Assembly (NCBI RefSeq): GCF_019711595.1
Contig: NZ_JAIGNR010000003.1
Span: forward strand, 362,807-426,806
Reading direction: 5' to 3'
Source: Qipengyuania sphaerica
Lineage (GTDB): Bacteria > Pseudomonadota > Alphaproteobacteria > Sphingomonadales > Sphingomonadaceae
Length of the DNA stretch: 64,000 nucleotides
Shown here: positions 40,662-50,309 of the stretch, one piece after another
How positions within the stretch are numbered: position 1 is the stretch's first letter
Layout of the letters: each line of letters opens with the position of its first letter
Position numbers and translations under genes: made by a program
Notes under the pieces: generated by a model
The model's database searches: none
What the model was told of the DNA's origin: nothing
Seen by the model: only the letters and a program-made list of their open reading frames with translations

Positions 40662-41615
40662 ATGACACAGCGATGGCCAGAACTCGATTATGAGGCCGAT
40701 CGCCGGGTCATCGAAACCCTTCACGCCTATCTCCAGGTCATGGGCAAGCTGCCCACGCGCGCCCTGCCATGGTGCAACCACAGCTGGCACCTTGCGCTGC
40801 GCGTCGTGCCGCGCGGTTTTCGCAGCTATCCGGTGGAGATGCCGGGCGGCGAGGCGGAAGTCATCTTCGACTGCCTCTCCAGCGCAGTCGCGGTGGAATC
40901 CTCGACCGGCTTTGCCGACGGCTTCGAGGTCGCAGGTCAAAGCGTCGCGCGCTTCCACGAACAGCTTGCCGGGCTCTTGCGCCATGCCGGAGTGTCGACC
41001 GATATTTCCGGTGCTCCCAACGAGGTCGAAACCGCCATCCCGTTCCACGAGGACACCGACGAGCGGGAATGGGACGAGGCTACGCTCGCGCGCATCCACC
41101 GCGCTTTTTCCGATGCCAACCGCGTGTTCGAACGCTTCCGTTCGGGCTTCGTTGGCAAGTCCTCTCCCAGTCACCTGTTCTGGGGCAGCTTCGATCTCGC
41201 CGTTACCCGCTTTTCGGGCCGTGAGGCACCGCTGCACCCCGGCGGCTTTCCCAATCTGCCCGACCGCGTGACGCGCGAGGCCTATAGCCATGAAGTGGCC
41301 AGCGCGGGATTCTGGCTCGGCGGCGGGGGCGTCGATGAAGCGGCTTTCTATGCTTACGGCTATCCGACGCCCGACGGTTTCGGCGAAGCTGCGGTCGAGC
41401 CCGAAGCCGCCTATTGGCACGGCGAGCTGGGCGAGTTCGTCCTCCCTTATGCCGCGGTACGCGAGGCGGAGGACCCGGAACGTGCGCTGATGCAATTTCT
41501 CGAAAGTACCTATGCGGCAGTCGCCGACAGGGGCGAGTGGGCAAGGGACCGGCTCGAAATCCCGCTCGGCCAATATGGCGAGCCTTACGATGTCGAAGCG
41601 CAGCGCGAGGGCTGA
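40662..41615 (+). CDS. DUF5996 family protein
   Basis: This 317-residue soluble protein matches the DUF5996 family in its landmarks: W-P-E-L-D-Y at the N-terminus, the W-H-L-A-L-R-V and F-H-E-D region, S-P-S-H-L-F-W-G-S-F-D-L-A-V-T-R-F-S-G-R near the middle, and the S-A-G-F-W-L-G-G-G turn. The biochemical role is unknown. Several conserved Trp, His and Asp residues suggest an enzyme or small-molecule binder. It starts 60 bases after the esterase and may share its transcript. Confidence 0.85.
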   Translation: MTQRWPELDYEADRRVIETLHAYLQVMGKLPTRALPWCNHSWHLALRVVPRGFRSYPVEMPGGEAEVIFDCLSSAVAVESSTGFADGFEVAGQSVARFHEQLAGLLRHAGVSTDISGAPNEVETAIPFHEDTDEREWDEATLARIHRAFSDANRVFERFRSGFVGKSSPSHLFWGSFDLAVTRFSGREAPLHPGGFPNLPDRVTREAYSHEVASAGFWLGGGGVDEAAFYAYGYPTPDGFGEAAVEPEAAYWHGELGEFVLPYAAVREAEDPERALMQFLESTYAAVADRGEWARDRLEIPLGQYGEPYDVEAQREG

Positions 41616-41652
41616 CTTGCCTAAATCCCTGTAACGGCGCATTCTTCGCCGC

Positions 41653-42261
41653 ATGGGAGTGATGGAAATCATCGGGATAGCCGGAAGCGTCAGCCTGCTC
41701 GCGGGCTGGCGTCTTTACCTCAGCATTTTCGCAACAGGGCTTGCGATGCGCCTCGGCGCGCTGCCGCTTCCCGAGCATTTGCAGAGCCTCGATGCGCTGG
41801 CCAATCCGTGGGTGATGGGCATCGCCGCGATTGCCGCGCTGGCCGAATTCTTTGCCGACAAGGTGATGTGGCTCGACAGTGCATGGGACGCGGTCCACAC
41901 CTTCGTGCGGCCGGTGGGCGGGGCGCTGCTCGCGCTCGCCATCGTCGATCCTTCCGATCCGGCGACGCAGGTGGTGGCTTTCCTCCTCGGCGGCGGCGCT
42001 GCACTGACGGCGCATGCGGGCAAGGCCGGCGCGCGCGGCGTGGTCAATGCCAGCCCCGAACCGGTAAGCAATATCGCGGTCTCGACAGTGGAAGACGTGG
42101 CGACGGCAGGGCTGCTCTATGCGGCCTATGAATATCCCTATGTCGCGGGCGGGATCGCGCTGGTGCTGCTGGCGTTCGTGGTCTGGCTGATCTGGCTGGC
42201 GCGCAAGATCGTGCGCAGCCTGTTTGGGCGCAAACCTGCCGCACCACCGCCTAGCGGCTGA
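41653..42261 (+). CDS. DUF4126 membrane protein
   Basis: The 202-residue product has about four to five hydrophobic helices (about residues 5-28, 50-70, 85-105, 112-130 and 160-185) and the DUF4126 pattern G-W-R-L-Y-L-S-I-F-A-T-G-L-A-M-R-L-G followed by W-D-A-V-H-T-F-V-R-P-x-G-G-A-L-L. The function is unknown; the family is found in many bacterial inner membranes. Two starts are possible: the ATG at 41653, or the ATG at 41662 behind GGGAG. Its 3' end overlaps metW by 11 bases on the opposite strand. Confidence 0.8.
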   Translation: MGVMEIIGIAGSVSLLAGWRLYLSIFATGLAMRLGALPLPEHLQSLDALANPWVMGIAAIAALAEFFADKVMWLDSAWDAVHTFVRPVGGALLALAIVDPSDPATQVVAFLLGGGAALTAHAGKAGARGVVNASPEPVSNIAVSTVEDVATAGLLYAAYEYPYVAGGIALVLLAFVVWLIWLARKIVRSLFGRKPAAPPPSG

Positions 42262-42835
42262 GCTGGAACACCGCGAATTCGGCGCGCCAGTTGGTGCTTC
42301 CGCTGACCGGCTTGCCGCCCGCGAAGAACCATTCCCGCTCGATAGTCGCGCCCTTTTCGCGGGCAAGTTCGCGGAAGTCCTTGACCGTGACGTGGTGGAT
42401 GTTCGGTGTCTCGTACCAGCTGACCGGAATCGCGCGCGTCACCGGCATCTTGCCGCCGAACATCAGCGCCGAGCGCGTGCGCCAGTGGGCGAAGTTGGGG
42501 AAGCTGACAAAGGCCTGCCGCCCGACGCGCAGGAGCTGGTCGAGCATGTGATCGGGCCTTGTGGCGGTCTGCAGCGTCTGGCTGAGGACGGTGTAGTCGA
42601 AGCCCTTGTCGGGATAGTCGGCAAGGTCGCGATTGGCATCGCCCTGCACCACCGATAGCCCTTGCGCCACGCAGCGCTCGACGCAGTCGCCGTCGATCTC
42701 CATCCCGCGCGCGTCGACCTGCTTCGCATCGCGCAAATTCGCCAGCAGCGCCCCGTCGCCGCAGCCGATGTCGAGCACGCGGGCACCAGGCGCGATGGCC
42801 TCGGCAATCGCCGCGAGGTCTGGCCGCAGGTTCAT
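42251..42835 (-). CDS. metW: Methionine biosynthesis protein MetW
   Basis: The 194-residue SAM-dependent methyltransferase-like protein has motif [10 protein letters not shown] (about 20-28), the acidic E-I-D-G post-I strand, and the MetW-typical [15 protein letters not shown]. MetW partners MetX; in some bacteria the MetX-MetW complex is needed for homoserine acyl transfer. Its ATG overlaps the metX stop (ATGA at 42832-42835), matching the conserved metX-metW order. Confidence 0.94.
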   Translation of the reverse strand: MNLRPDLAAIAEAIAPGARVLDIGCGDGALLANLRDAKQVDARGMEIDGDCVERCVAQGLSVVQGDANRDLADYPDKGFDYTVLSQTLQTATRPDHMLDQLLRVGRQAFVSFPNFAHWRTRSALMFGGKMPVTRAIPVSWYETPNIHHVTVKDFRELAREKGATIEREWFFAGGKPVSGSTNWRAEFAVFQLSR

Positions 42836-43920
42836 TCGAGGAAGCCTTTCACCACGCGGTCGAGCGCAGGCACGTCGAGCAGGAAGCTGTCGTGGCCATG
42901 CGGAGCGGACAGTTCGACGAAGCTCACGGCCGCGCCCGCCGCATTCAGCGCGCGCACTACGTGGCGGCTTTCGCTGGTAGGGTAGAGCCAGTCGCTGTCG
43001 AAGCTGACGAGGCAGAAGCGCGCAGCTGTCCCCGCAAAGGCATCGGCAAGCTTGCCGCCATGCTCTTCGGCGAGGTCGAAATAATCCATCGCGCGGGTGA
43101 TATAGAGATAGCTGTTCGCATCGAAGCGCTGGGTGAAGCCGCTGCCCTGGTAGCGCAAATAGCTTTCGACCTGGAAATCGGCGTCGAAGCCGAAGGACTT
43201 GGCCTCACGGTCCTGCAAATTGCGTCCGAACTTCTCGGTCAGCGCCTCTTCGGAAAGATAGGTGATATGCGCCGCCATGCGCGCCACGGCGAGACCATTG
43301 TCGGGCGCTTCGCCGCCATAGTAATCGCCTTGGTTCCAGCGCGGGTCGGCCATCACCGCCTGCCGTCCAAGTTCGTGAAAGGCGATGTTCTGCGCCGAAT
43401 GGCGGCTGGTCGAGGCGATGACGAGGACGCGCGCGGCGCGGCTTGGCCAGTTGGCGGCAAGGCTCAGCGCCTGCATTCCGCCCATCGACCCGCCGACGAC
43501 CGCGTGGAGCGTGTCGATGCCGATCTCGTCGAGCAGGCCGACCAGCGCGCGCGTCATGTCGCGGATGGTGATGACGGGGAACCGCATCGCATAAGGCTTG
43601 CCGTCGCTCGCCTCGCTTGCCGGGCCGGAGGAGCCCATGCAGCTGCCGATGACATTGGCGCAGATGACGTGGAAGCGGCCCGTGTCGATCGGCTTTCCGG
43701 GGCCGACCATGCGTTCCCACCAGCCGGGCTTGCCGGTGACGGGATGCGGCGAAGCGACATACTGGTCGCCGGTCAGTGCGTGGCACAGGAGGATGGCGTT
43801 CGAGCGGTCTGCATTGAGCTCGCCATAGGTTTCATAGGCCAGTGTTGCGCCCACGAGCTCGCCCCCGCCATCGAGGGCGAGCGGTTGGGGCAGCTCCAGC
43901 GTGCGCGATGTCCCGGCCAT
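42832..43920 (-). CDS. metX: Homoserine O-acyltransferase (MetX)
   Basis: The 362-residue alpha/beta-hydrolase has the nucleophile Ser145 in [10 protein letters not shown], the acid in F-D-S-D-W-L-Y-P and the base in H-G-H-D-S-F-L-L-D (His343). Family members acylate the homoserine hydroxyl with acetyl-CoA, though some alphaproteobacterial MetX use succinyl-CoA, which cannot be told from these motifs. It is the first committed step of methionine synthesis. It is divergent from hisC with 69 bases between the starts; I see no SAM riboswitch in that gap. Confidence 0.93.
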   Translation of the reverse strand: MAGTSRTLELPQPLALDGGGELVGATLAYETYGELNADRSNAILLCHALTGDQYVASPHPVTGKPGWWERMVGPGKPIDTGRFHVICANVIGSCMGSSGPASEASDGKPYAMRFPVITIRDMTRALVGLLDEIGIDTLHAVVGGSMGGMQALSLAANWPSRAARVLVIASTSRHSAQNIAFHELGRQAVMADPRWNQGDYYGGEAPDNGLAVARMAAHITYLSEEALTEKFGRNLQDREAKSFGFDADFQVESYLRYQGSGFTQRFDANSYLYITRAMDYFDLAEEHGGKLADAFAGTAARFCLVSFDSDWLYPTSESRHVVRALNAAGAAVSFVELSAPHGHDSFLLDVPALDRVVKGFLE

Positions 43921-43989
43921 TGATGTCGCTGTAACCGCACCACAGGCGCTTGTCGAAGGGCGCTTTTTCTTTCATGCGCCGAAGCCGCA

Positions 43990-45090
43990 ATGGCAGACAG
44001 ACCAACAATGAAACCCTGGATCGCCAAGATCCACGCCTATGTACCCGGCAAGAGCAAGGGGGCGGACGGGCGCGAGCTGGTAAAGCTTTCGGCCAACGAA
44101 AATCCCTTGGGGTGTAGCGAGGCGGCGCTGGCGGCCCTGGCGGAGCCCGCCGGACCCGCGCGCTATCCCGATCCCGATGCGAATGCCCTGCGCGCGAAAA
44201 TCGGCGAGGTCCACGGCCTCGATCCGGCGCGGATCGTCTGCGGGACGGGCTCGGACGAATTGCTCAACCTAGCCGCGCAAGCCTTCGCCGGACCGGGCGA
44301 CGAGGTGCTCTATGCGCGCTATTCCTTCGTCGTTTACGAGATCGCCGCAAGGCGCTGCGGGGCGACGCCGGTCGAGGCACCCGATGTCGATTACGCCACC
44401 GATGTCGATGAACTGCTGGGCGCGGTGACCGAGAACACTAGGGTGGTCTTCCTTGCCAACCCGAACAATCCGACGGGGACTTTCCTGCCGCGCGGCGAAA
44501 TCGAGCGGCTCCATGCAGGCCTTCCCGCAGACGTTCTGCTGGTCGTCGACCAGGCCTATGGCGAATATCTGGAAGAAGGCGAGGACGACGGCGCAATGGC
44601 GCTTGCCGCCGCGCACGACAACGTGCTCGTCACGCGCACCTTCTCCAAGATCTATGGCCTTGCGGGCGAGCGGATCGGCTGGGCCACCGGCGCGCCGCAG
44701 CTGATCGATGCGCTCAACCGCATTCGCGGGCCTTTCAACGTCACCAACTCCGGCCAGAAGGCGGCCATCGCGGGGCTGGGCGACCAGCAATTCGTTGCCA
44801 GATCGCGCGAGGCGAACAATCGCGAGCTGGCGCGTTTTACCGAAACCATCGCCGGAATGGGCAATCACGGGCTGCGCCCCGTTCCGAGCAAGGCGAACTT
44901 CCTGCTGGTGCTGTTCGAAGGCAAGCTCACCGCCGAAGCCGCGCTCTCTGCACTGGCCGATGGCGGTTATGCCGTGCGCCACCTGCCGGGGCAGGGCCTG
45001 CCGCATGGCCTGCGCATCACCATCGGAACGGCCCAGCAGATGGACGAGATCGCCGCAATCCTGCGCGCCGCAGCAGTGGCGGCACGATGA
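43990..45090 (+). CDS. hisC: Histidinol-phosphate aminotransferase
   Basis: This 366-residue class I/II aminotransferase has the PLP lysine K220 in [15 protein letters not shown], an N-P-N-N-P-T-G motif (near residue 157) and [10 protein letters not shown] near the N-terminus, a HisC landmark. It transaminates imidazole acetol phosphate in histidine synthesis. Because it overlaps the prephenate dehydrogenase gene (ATGA), it may also serve aromatic amino acid transamination, as HisC does in several alphaproteobacteria. Length is typical. Confidence 0.92.
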   Translation: MADRPTMKPWIAKIHAYVPGKSKGADGRELVKLSANENPLGCSEAALAALAEPAGPARYPDPDANALRAKIGEVHGLDPARIVCGTGSDELLNLAAQAFAGPGDEVLYARYSFVVYEIAARRCGATPVEAPDVDYATDVDELLGAVTENTRVVFLANPNNPTGTFLPRGEIERLHAGLPADVLLVVDQAYGEYLEEGEDDGAMALAAAHDNVLVTRTFSKIYGLAGERIGWATGAPQLIDALNRIRGPFNVTNSGQKAAIAGLGDQQFVARSREANNRELARFTETIAGMGNHGLRPVPSKANFLLVLFEGKLTAEAALSALADGGYAVRHLPGQGLPHGLRITIGTAQQMDEIAAILRAAAVAAR

Positions 45091-45992
45091 GCATCGAGCG
45101 CGTTGCGATTATCGGGCTCGGCCTGATCGGCGGCTCGATCGGACTGGCCGTGAGCGAGAAGCTGCCCAAGGTGCGGACAAGCGGCTGGGATTTCGATCCC
45201 GATGTCCGCCGCCGGGCCGCCGAGCGGGACCTGGTGCAGGAGGTCTGCGAGAATGCCGGCGAGGCAGTAGGGAATGCCGACCTTGTCATCCTCTGCGTCC
45301 CCGTCGGTGCCATGGGCGATGCTGCTGCCGCAATCGGCTCCAGCCTGCCCGAAGGGGCGATCGTTAGCGATGTCGGTTCTTCGAAGGCCAGCGTCGCAAA
45401 GACGCTCGCCGAAGCGCTCCCGGGGGCAATTGTCATTCCTGCCCACCCGGTTGCAGGTACGGAAAAGAGCGGTCCGGACGCAGGCTTTGCCGACCTCTTC
45501 AACCATCGCTGGTGCATCCTCACGCCGGGCGAGGATGCGCCCCAGCAGGCAGTAAGCGACCTCGCCGCATTCTGGGAAGGCATCGGTGCGAAGGCGGAAA
45601 TCATGGACGCGGAGCACCACGATCTCGTGCTTGCGGTGACCAGCCATATCCCGCACCTCATCGCCTTCACCATCGTCGGCACCGCTTCCGATCTAGAAGA
45701 CGTGACGCGCGGAGAAGTGATCAAATATTCGGCTGGCGGCTTTCGCGATTTCACCCGCATCGCCGCATCCGACCCGACCATGTGGCGCGACGTGTTCCTC
45801 ACCAACCGCGATGCCGTGCTCGAGGTACTTGGCCGGTTCAGCGAAGACCTCACCGCTCTCCAGCGCGCCATCCGCAATGGCGATGGCGATACGCTGTTCG
45901 ACCTCTTCACCCGCACGCGGGCAATCAGGCGGCAGGTGGTCGAACAGGGGCAGGATGACGCACGCCCCGATTTCGGGCGCAAGGATCACTGA
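45087..45992 (+). CDS. tyrA: Prephenate / arogenate dehydrogenase
   Basis: The 301-residue protein begins with a dinucleotide motif [10 protein letters not shown] (8-17) and has the TyrA signatures D-V-G-S-S-K, the catalytic His in [12 protein letters not shown] and S-H-I-P-H-L. It oxidatively decarboxylates prephenate or arogenate to give a tyrosine precursor. There is no fused chorismate mutase or ACT domain, so feedback control by tyrosine through ACT is absent. It is coupled to hisC by a four-base overlap. Confidence 0.93.
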   Translation: MSIERVAIIGLGLIGGSIGLAVSEKLPKVRTSGWDFDPDVRRRAAERDLVQEVCENAGEAVGNADLVILCVPVGAMGDAAAAIGSSLPEGAIVSDVGSSKASVAKTLAEALPGAIVIPAHPVAGTEKSGPDAGFADLFNHRWCILTPGEDAPQQAVSDLAAFWEGIGAKAEIMDAEHHDLVLAVTSHIPHLIAFTIVGTASDLEDVTRGEVIKYSAGGFRDFTRIAASDPTMWRDVFLTNRDAVLEVLGRFSEDLTALQRAIRNGDGDTLFDLFTRTRAIRRQVVEQGQDDARPDFGRKDH

Positions 45993-45996
45993 CAGG

Positions 45997-46677
45997 TCAA
46001 ACGTTCAGTGAATTGATCTCTTCAAGCACCTTAGCCTCTACCTCGGCGCGCGGGAGGCCCGGCGGGATCGGCTCGCAGAACTTGTAGGTAATCGTCCCGG
46101 GACGCTTGAGCCAACGGTGATAGACCGGGCCGCTTTCCACCGCGACCGGGACGACCGGCAGGCCGAGCATCTTGTAGAGCCCGGCAAAGCCTGCCTGCAG
46201 CTGGCGACGCTCTCCATGCGGTACGCGGGTTCCTTCGGGGAAGATCACCAGCGGGCGCCCGTCGGCAGACATCTTCTTCGCGCTGCGGATCATGCCCATC
46301 AGCATCTTCGCGCCCTGGTCGCGCGCCACCGGGATGAGGCCATAGGCGAGGGCTGCGCGGCCCCAGCCGGGGATCCGGAACAGCTCCTGCTTGGCGAAAA
46401 CCGAGGGGCAGTCGAGCAAATTGGGCGCGTCGATCGCCTCGAAGAAGCTCTCGTGCTTGATGGCGTAGAGTGCCGGTTCGTCCTGCGGCTTGCCCTCGAT
46501 CACGACTTTCGCACCGATGATGTGTTTCAGACACCAGCGCTGCCACTGGCCCCAATTGCGAACCCGCCGCCGGAACGCGCCCAGCGAGAAGGGCGCACTG
46601 GCAAGCGAGGCCGCTGTTATGAGAAAGGAGCCTAGATAGAACAGTGGGTAGAACAGGAAGTTACGAAGCAGGATCAT
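45997..46677 (-). CDS. plsC: 1-acyl-sn-glycerol-3-phosphate acyltransferase
   Basis: The ATG at 46677 (MILLRNFLFYPLFYLG) gives 226 residues; it overlaps the end of ydcF by 17 bases. An N-terminal membrane anchor (about 5-28) precedes acyltransferase motifs: I-K-H-E-S-F-F-E (motif I, H-x4-E in place of the commoner H-x4-D), then F-P-E-G-T-R (motif III) and a following V-V-P-V-A-V-E-S-G (motif IV). It makes phosphatidic acid in the inner membrane. A longer start 87 bases upstream lies within the ydcF frame and is less likely. Confidence 0.9.
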   Translation of the reverse strand: MILLRNFLFYPLFYLGSFLITAASLASAPFSLGAFRRRVRNWGQWQRWCLKHIIGAKVVIEGKPQDEPALYAIKHESFFEAIDAPNLLDCPSVFAKQELFRIPGWGRAALAYGLIPVARDQGAKMLMGMIRSAKKMSADGRPLVIFPEGTRVPHGERRQLQAGFAGLYKMLGLPVVPVAVESGPVYHRWLKRPGTITYKFCEPIPPGLPRAEVEAKVLEEINSLNV

Positions 46678-47260
46678 CCGCGGCTTCTTCACCTTCTCCG
46701 GTTGCCTGCTCTGCGGCAGGCTGATCTTCATCCTCGGGCAGGCCCTGCGAGATTTCCGAGGCAATCAGCTTGTTGTATTCGAGGAACAGTGTGCCGAGAT
46801 CGGGGTGCGATCCCACCGCATCGCGGATGATCGCGGTTCCGGCCGGCAGCATGCCCGCAACCTCGGAATAGGCGCGCGCCATATGCCAGTCGGTGGTGAC
46901 GAGGCGGACCGATTCGATCTCCTTGTCCTCTATCCACTGCGCCGTTTCGCCCGCATTGCTACGCGTATCGACCGCCAGTTGCCCCAGCGTGACGCAGCAG
47001 TTCATCGTGCGCGAGGGGACTTCGAACTCCTCGGCGAATTCGCCCGGTTTCACTTCCGGATCGACGCCGGAGACGAACATTTCCTTGGCCCACCCCCGCT
47101 CGATCACTTCGAGCCCGCGTGCGATGCGTCCCGGCCCGCCGGTCAGCACGATCACCGCATCTGTCTCTGTCTTGCCTGCAGGCGACGGCAGCGTCACCGC
47201 AAAGCCGAGGAAGCCGAAGGCGTAAACCAGGAAAATCGCGGCAAACAGGCGGAGGATCAA
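46661..47260 (-). CDS. YdcF/DUF218 family protein
   Basis: The most likely start is the TTG at 47260, which overlaps the ftsX stop (TTGA) and follows TTGAGGAAAA, giving 199 residues. An N-terminal membrane segment (about 3-20) leads into a DUF218 domain with A-V-I-V-L-T-G-G-P-G-R-I, a mid-region N-A-G-E-T-A-Q-W-I and a W-H-M-A-R-A motif. DUF218 proteins resemble SanA and YdcF and are linked to envelope integrity; the biochemical activity is unclear. It is between ftsX and plsC in one operon. An upstream ATG inside ftsX seems unlikely. Confidence 0.8.
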   Translation of the reverse strand: MILRLFAAIFLVYAFGFLGFAVTLPSPAGKTETDAVIVLTGGPGRIARGLEVIERGWAKEMFVSGVDPEVKPGEFAEEFEVPSRTMNCCVTLGQLAVDTRSNAGETAQWIEDKEIESVRLVTTDWHMARAYSEVAGMLPAGTAIIRDAVGSHPDLGTLFLEYNKLIASEISQGLPEDEDQPAAEQATGEGEEAADDPAS

Positions 47261-48189
47261 AGCGTTTTCCTCAAGGATGAAAGCACGGTCATGCGAGCGG
47301 TGTAGACGGCAATTCCCACCGCGAAAAGCGGGACAAGGGCGATAAGCGCCCAATCAACGGCCAAGAGTGACCCTCCTGCAACCATTCCCGACTGCAAGGC
47401 GGCGAACTGGCCGCCCAGCAGGGCGATCATCGCAATTCCGGCGACGAGCCCCAGAGCCCCGCCGATCACGGCATCGATCAGGATCGAGCGCTGGAATATC
47501 CGCGCGATCTGGTCGTCGCTGCCGCCCAGCAGGTGGACGATTTCAACCGTATCGCGGTTGCCGCCCAGCGCATTGCGCGCCGCCAGCCACACGGCCGCCG
47601 CGCCCACCGCGCCGAGCATGGCGATCAGCGCCAGCGCCATCCATTTGAGCGAGGAGAGGGCCGAAAGGATGGGGGCGAGCCAGTCCGACTGCGCATCGAT
47701 CCGCGACTGCGGCGCGACCTGCCTCAAAGCCCCCCCGAGGCGGTCGTAATCGGCTCTGCTCGTCCCGTCGCGCAGGGTGACATCAACCAGCGCCGGCAGC
47801 GGGACAGTCTCGACTTCGTCGCCCGTGCCGAGCCAGGGTTCGAGGAGTTCGGCGATATCTTCCTGCGGCACGACACGGAAACCGGCCACCGAAGGGTCGC
47901 GGGCGAGGATATCCTGCACCTTCTCGACCTGAGCCGCGCGGGCTTCTTCGTCGGGCTCCACGATCTGGACCGTCGCGCTTCCGGCAAGGTCGCCGCGCGC
48001 GGTCTGGACCATGTTCGACAGGGCAAGCGCGCCGCCCGCGGCGACCACCGTCAGTGCGACCATAATCGCCAGCACCCAGACCATCGGCCCGCCCATCCGC
48101 GTTTGCGGCAGGAGCCCCGCCGCACGGCGCCCGCGAAACGGGGCGAGGCCGCGATCGACGGCGCTTTCTATCGCCGGGGGCCGCTTCAT
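47257..48189 (-). CDS. ftsX: Cell division permease FtsX
   Basis: The 310-residue product has an N-terminal helix (about residues 35-58), a periplasmic loop (about 60-170) and three further helices (about 183-205, 230-255 and 275-300), the FtsX topology. The loop carries the usual D-V-T-L-R-D-G strand. With FtsE it forms a mechanochemical ABC complex that activates peptidoglycan hydrolases at the septum via EnvC-type partners. ATGA overlaps link it to ftsE upstream; TTGA links it to ydcF downstream. Confidence 0.93.
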   Translation of the reverse strand: MKRPPAIESAVDRGLAPFRGRRAAGLLPQTRMGGPMVWVLAIMVALTVVAAGGALALSNMVQTARGDLAGSATVQIVEPDEEARAAQVEKVQDILARDPSVAGFRVVPQEDIAELLEPWLGTGDEVETVPLPALVDVTLRDGTSRADYDRLGGALRQVAPQSRIDAQSDWLAPILSALSSLKWMALALIAMLGAVGAAAVWLAARNALGGNRDTVEIVHLLGGSDDQIARIFQRSILIDAVIGGALGLVAGIAMIALLGGQFAALQSGMVAGGSLLAVDWALIALVPLFAVGIAVYTARMTVLSSLRKTL

Positions 48190-48917
48190 CCGCGTGCCCC
48201 CGTGCCTTCGCGGCGCGGCGGGTATTTCAGCGCGCCGGTGGGATCGGACAACATGCCCTTCGACAGCCGCATGATCATGCTCTCGGGCACCTTCTGCAGC
48301 AGCTGGATGTCATGGGTGGCGACCACCACCGTGGTCCCGAGCCGGTTGAGCGCCTCGAACAGGCGCAGCAGCTTTACCGCCATTTCGGGATCGACGTTAC
48401 CCGTCGGCTCGTCGGCAATGAGGATTTCGGGTCGCCCGATCACTGCGCGGGCGATGGCGACACGCTGCTGTTCGCCGCCCGAAAGCGTTGCGGGCCGTGC
48501 CTCGGCGCGGTGCGCGAGGCCCACCCATTCGAGCATGTCGGCGACCGGCTCGCGCAAATCCGCCTCGCGCACGCCCGATACGCGCAAGGGCAGCGCGACA
48601 TTGTCGAAGGCGGAGAGGTGATCGACGAGGCGGAAGTCCTGGAACACCACGCCCATGCGGCGGCGATAGGCAGGCAGCTTGTCACGCGGCAGGGTGATCA
48701 CGTCACGCCCGAACATGCGGATGCCGCCGCGGGACGGACGCTGCGCCAGGTAGAGCAGTTTCAGCAGCGAGGTCTTGCCCGCGCCGCTCGCCCCGGTGAG
48801 GAAATAGAAGCGGCTCGAATAGAGCGAAAAGGAGATGTTCGAGAGCACTTCGCGCTCGGTCCCGTAGCGCAGCCCTACATTGTCGAACTGGACGATTTCC
48901 TCTTCGCGCGCACTCAT
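48186..48917 (-). CDS. ftsE: Cell division ATP-binding protein FtsE
   Basis: The ATG at 48917 gives 243 residues (a GTG three bases upstream is also in frame). Walker A is G-A-S-G-A-G-K-T-S, the signature is L-S-G-G-E-Q-Q-R-V and Walker B is I-L-I-A-D-E-P-T-G-N, with a downstream H-loop A-T-H-D. It is the cytoplasmic ATPase of the FtsEX complex. It is separated by 159 bases from the divergent zinc-ribbon gene. Confidence 0.95.
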   Translation of the reverse strand: MSAREEEIVQFDNVGLRYGTEREVLSNISFSLYSSRFYFLTGASGAGKTSLLKLLYLAQRPSRGGIRMFGRDVITLPRDKLPAYRRRMGVVFQDFRLVDHLSAFDNVALPLRVSGVREADLREPVADMLEWVGLAHRAEARPATLSGGEQQRVAIARAVIGRPEILIADEPTGNVDPEMAVKLLRLFEALNRLGTTVVVATHDIQLLQKVPESMIMRLSKGMLSDPTGALKYPPRREGTGARG

Positions 48918-49076
48918 CACGCGAAATCCGCGCCTGATTGGAAGGGAAATGCTGCCGCCATATCGTCTTTGGGGCCTATAACGAGCCTTCGCTGGGGAAA
49001 AAAGCGCTCATGGGCTTTCGCGCACAGCTACGCGCCTTGTCGTGATTCGCGGGCCTCTATAGAGCTTCCATTCACC

Positions 49077-50012
49077 ATGATTATCGCCTGTCCGGCCTGC
49101 AGCACCCGCTATGTCGTGCCCGACAACGCCATCGGCGTGGACGGCCGGACCGTGCGCTGCGCCAAGTGCAAGCACTCGTGGTTCCAGGAAGGTGCGAGCG
49201 CAGAAGGCGTCGCCGCGAGCGAGGAAGTGGCCGCGCCTGCGCCTGCCCCGCAGCCTGCGCCGCCGCCACCACCACCACCACCTCCTCCCCCTCCGGCCCC
49301 GGTCGAGGAAGAGCAGGTAGCGAGCCGGCCCCTCGACGAGCCCGTGCCCGACATGGCGCCTACAGGAGGTCGCCGCCGTTCCTTCATCCGCTCGGCCGAG
49401 GCCGAAGCTCCGGTGGAGGAAGCGCCGCGCCAGCGCCCGCCCGATTTCGACGAGACCCCGCCGCCCTCCTTCGTCGAGCGCGAAGAAGATCACGCCGAGC
49501 CCGATTTCGACGAGCCGGTGCATGAGGAAGTGCACGAGGACGACCTCGTCTCGCGCTTCGACCACTCGCCGCCCTTCGGCCCGCGCCGCAACCGACTCAA
49601 GCTGTGGACCTGGGCCGCGGCGATCTTCGCGCTGCTCGCAGTGGGCGCGATCTTTGCCATGCAGCGGTATGGCACGCCCGACTGGTGGCCTGTCGACAAG
49701 CCGTTGTTCGGTGAAGCGCAGCCCGACCTCTCGCTGTCGTTCCCGCCCGATGCACAGCGCTGGCGCGAGCTGGAAAACAACAGCTGGATGTTCACCGCGC
49801 GGATCGAGGTGACCAACAACGCCCGCGAGGCGCGCCGCCTCCCGCCAGTCCTGATCGTCATGCTCAACGAGCGCGAGGACCAGATTTACAGCTGGGTCGT
49901 GCAGCCGCCGCAGCCCACGCTGGCCCCGGGCGAAAGCATCGCCATCGACGAGGCGCGCACCGACGTTCCGCGCGGCGCGGTGTACGCCGACGTGGGCTGG
50001 GCACCGCTCTAG
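49077..50012 (+). CDS. MJ0042-type zinc-ribbon membrane protein
   Basis: The ATG at 49077 (MIIACPAC) gives 311 residues. An MJ0042 zinc ribbon at the N-terminus has Cys5, Cys8, Cys28 and Cys31. It is followed by an Ala/Pro/Glu-rich linker containing a run of 12 prolines (about residues 61-76), an acidic linker, a membrane helix (about 180-200) and a periplasmic DUF3426-like C-terminal domain (about 205-311). Such proteins are typical neighbours of ftsEX in sphingomonads; function unproved. Longer upstream frames are the shadow of ftsE. Confidence 0.85.
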   Translation: MIIACPACSTRYVVPDNAIGVDGRTVRCAKCKHSWFQEGASAEGVAASEEVAAPAPAPQPAPPPPPPPPPPPPAPVEEEQVASRPLDEPVPDMAPTGGRRRSFIRSAEAEAPVEEAPRQRPPDFDETPPPSFVEREEDHAEPDFDEPVHEEVHEDDLVSRFDHSPPFGPRRNRLKLWTWAAAIFALLAVGAIFAMQRYGTPDWWPVDKPLFGEAQPDLSLSFPPDAQRWRELENNSWMFTARIEVTNNAREARRLPPVLIVMLNEREDQIYSWVVQPPQPTLAPGESIAIDEARTDVPRGAVYADVGWAPL

Positions 50013-50056
50013 TAAAATACATGCTTGCCGCTTTGCGAAGCTGTTGCTAGGGGCGC

Positions 50057-50095
50057 GCTCCTACCGGCGGGAGCAGGTGGTCTCACCTTGTGAGA
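50057..50095 (+). terminator. Two small stem-loops before tRNA-Leu
   Basis: GCTCC (50057-50061) pairs with GGAGC (50070-50074), and TCTCAC (50081-50086) pairs with GTGAGA (50090-50095) across CTT. They lie between the zinc-ribbon gene and the tRNA. There is no T-run, so termination is only a possibility. Confidence 0.35.
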
Positions 50096-50118
50096 TTCGC
50101 TTCCGATGCAGACTGTGT

Positions 50119-50205
50119 GCGGTCGTGGCGGAACTGGTAGACGCGCAACGTTGAGGTCGTTGTGGCCGCAAGGCCGTGGAAGTTCGAGTCTTCTCGACCG
50201 CACCA
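50119..50205 (+). tRNA. tRNA-Leu (anticodon GAG)
   Basis: An 87-base class II tRNA: acceptor GCGGTCG (50119-50125) pairs with CGACCGC (50195-50201), followed by A and an encoded CCA (50203-50205). The anticodon stem CAACG/CGTTG holds loop TTGAGGT with GAG at 50153-50155, reading CTC and CTT codons. A D-loop with G-G-T-A-G-A, a long variable arm (GTGGCC-GCAA-GGCCGT) and the T-stem with GTTCGAGTC are visible. Confidence 0.95.
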
Positions 50206-50309
50206 ACAGTCCCACCTCCGGGACCATCCCAATATCTAACAAATCAAGCAGTTGCATCGCGCGCTGCCTTGCGCCAACCATGCCCGCATCAGGGCCTGGG
50301 GGGTTGTGA

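Noticed and set aside
43921..43989. Possible SAM riboswitch between metX and hisC
   Set aside because: The 69-base gap lacks the pseudoknot elements of SAM-II or other alphaproteobacterial SAM riboswitches that I could recognise.
45986..46011. TCACTGA-N12-TCAGTGA inverted repeat between tyrA and plsC
   Set aside because: Only 7 bp, moderate GC and no T-run; it could be a weak convergent terminator but cannot be supported.
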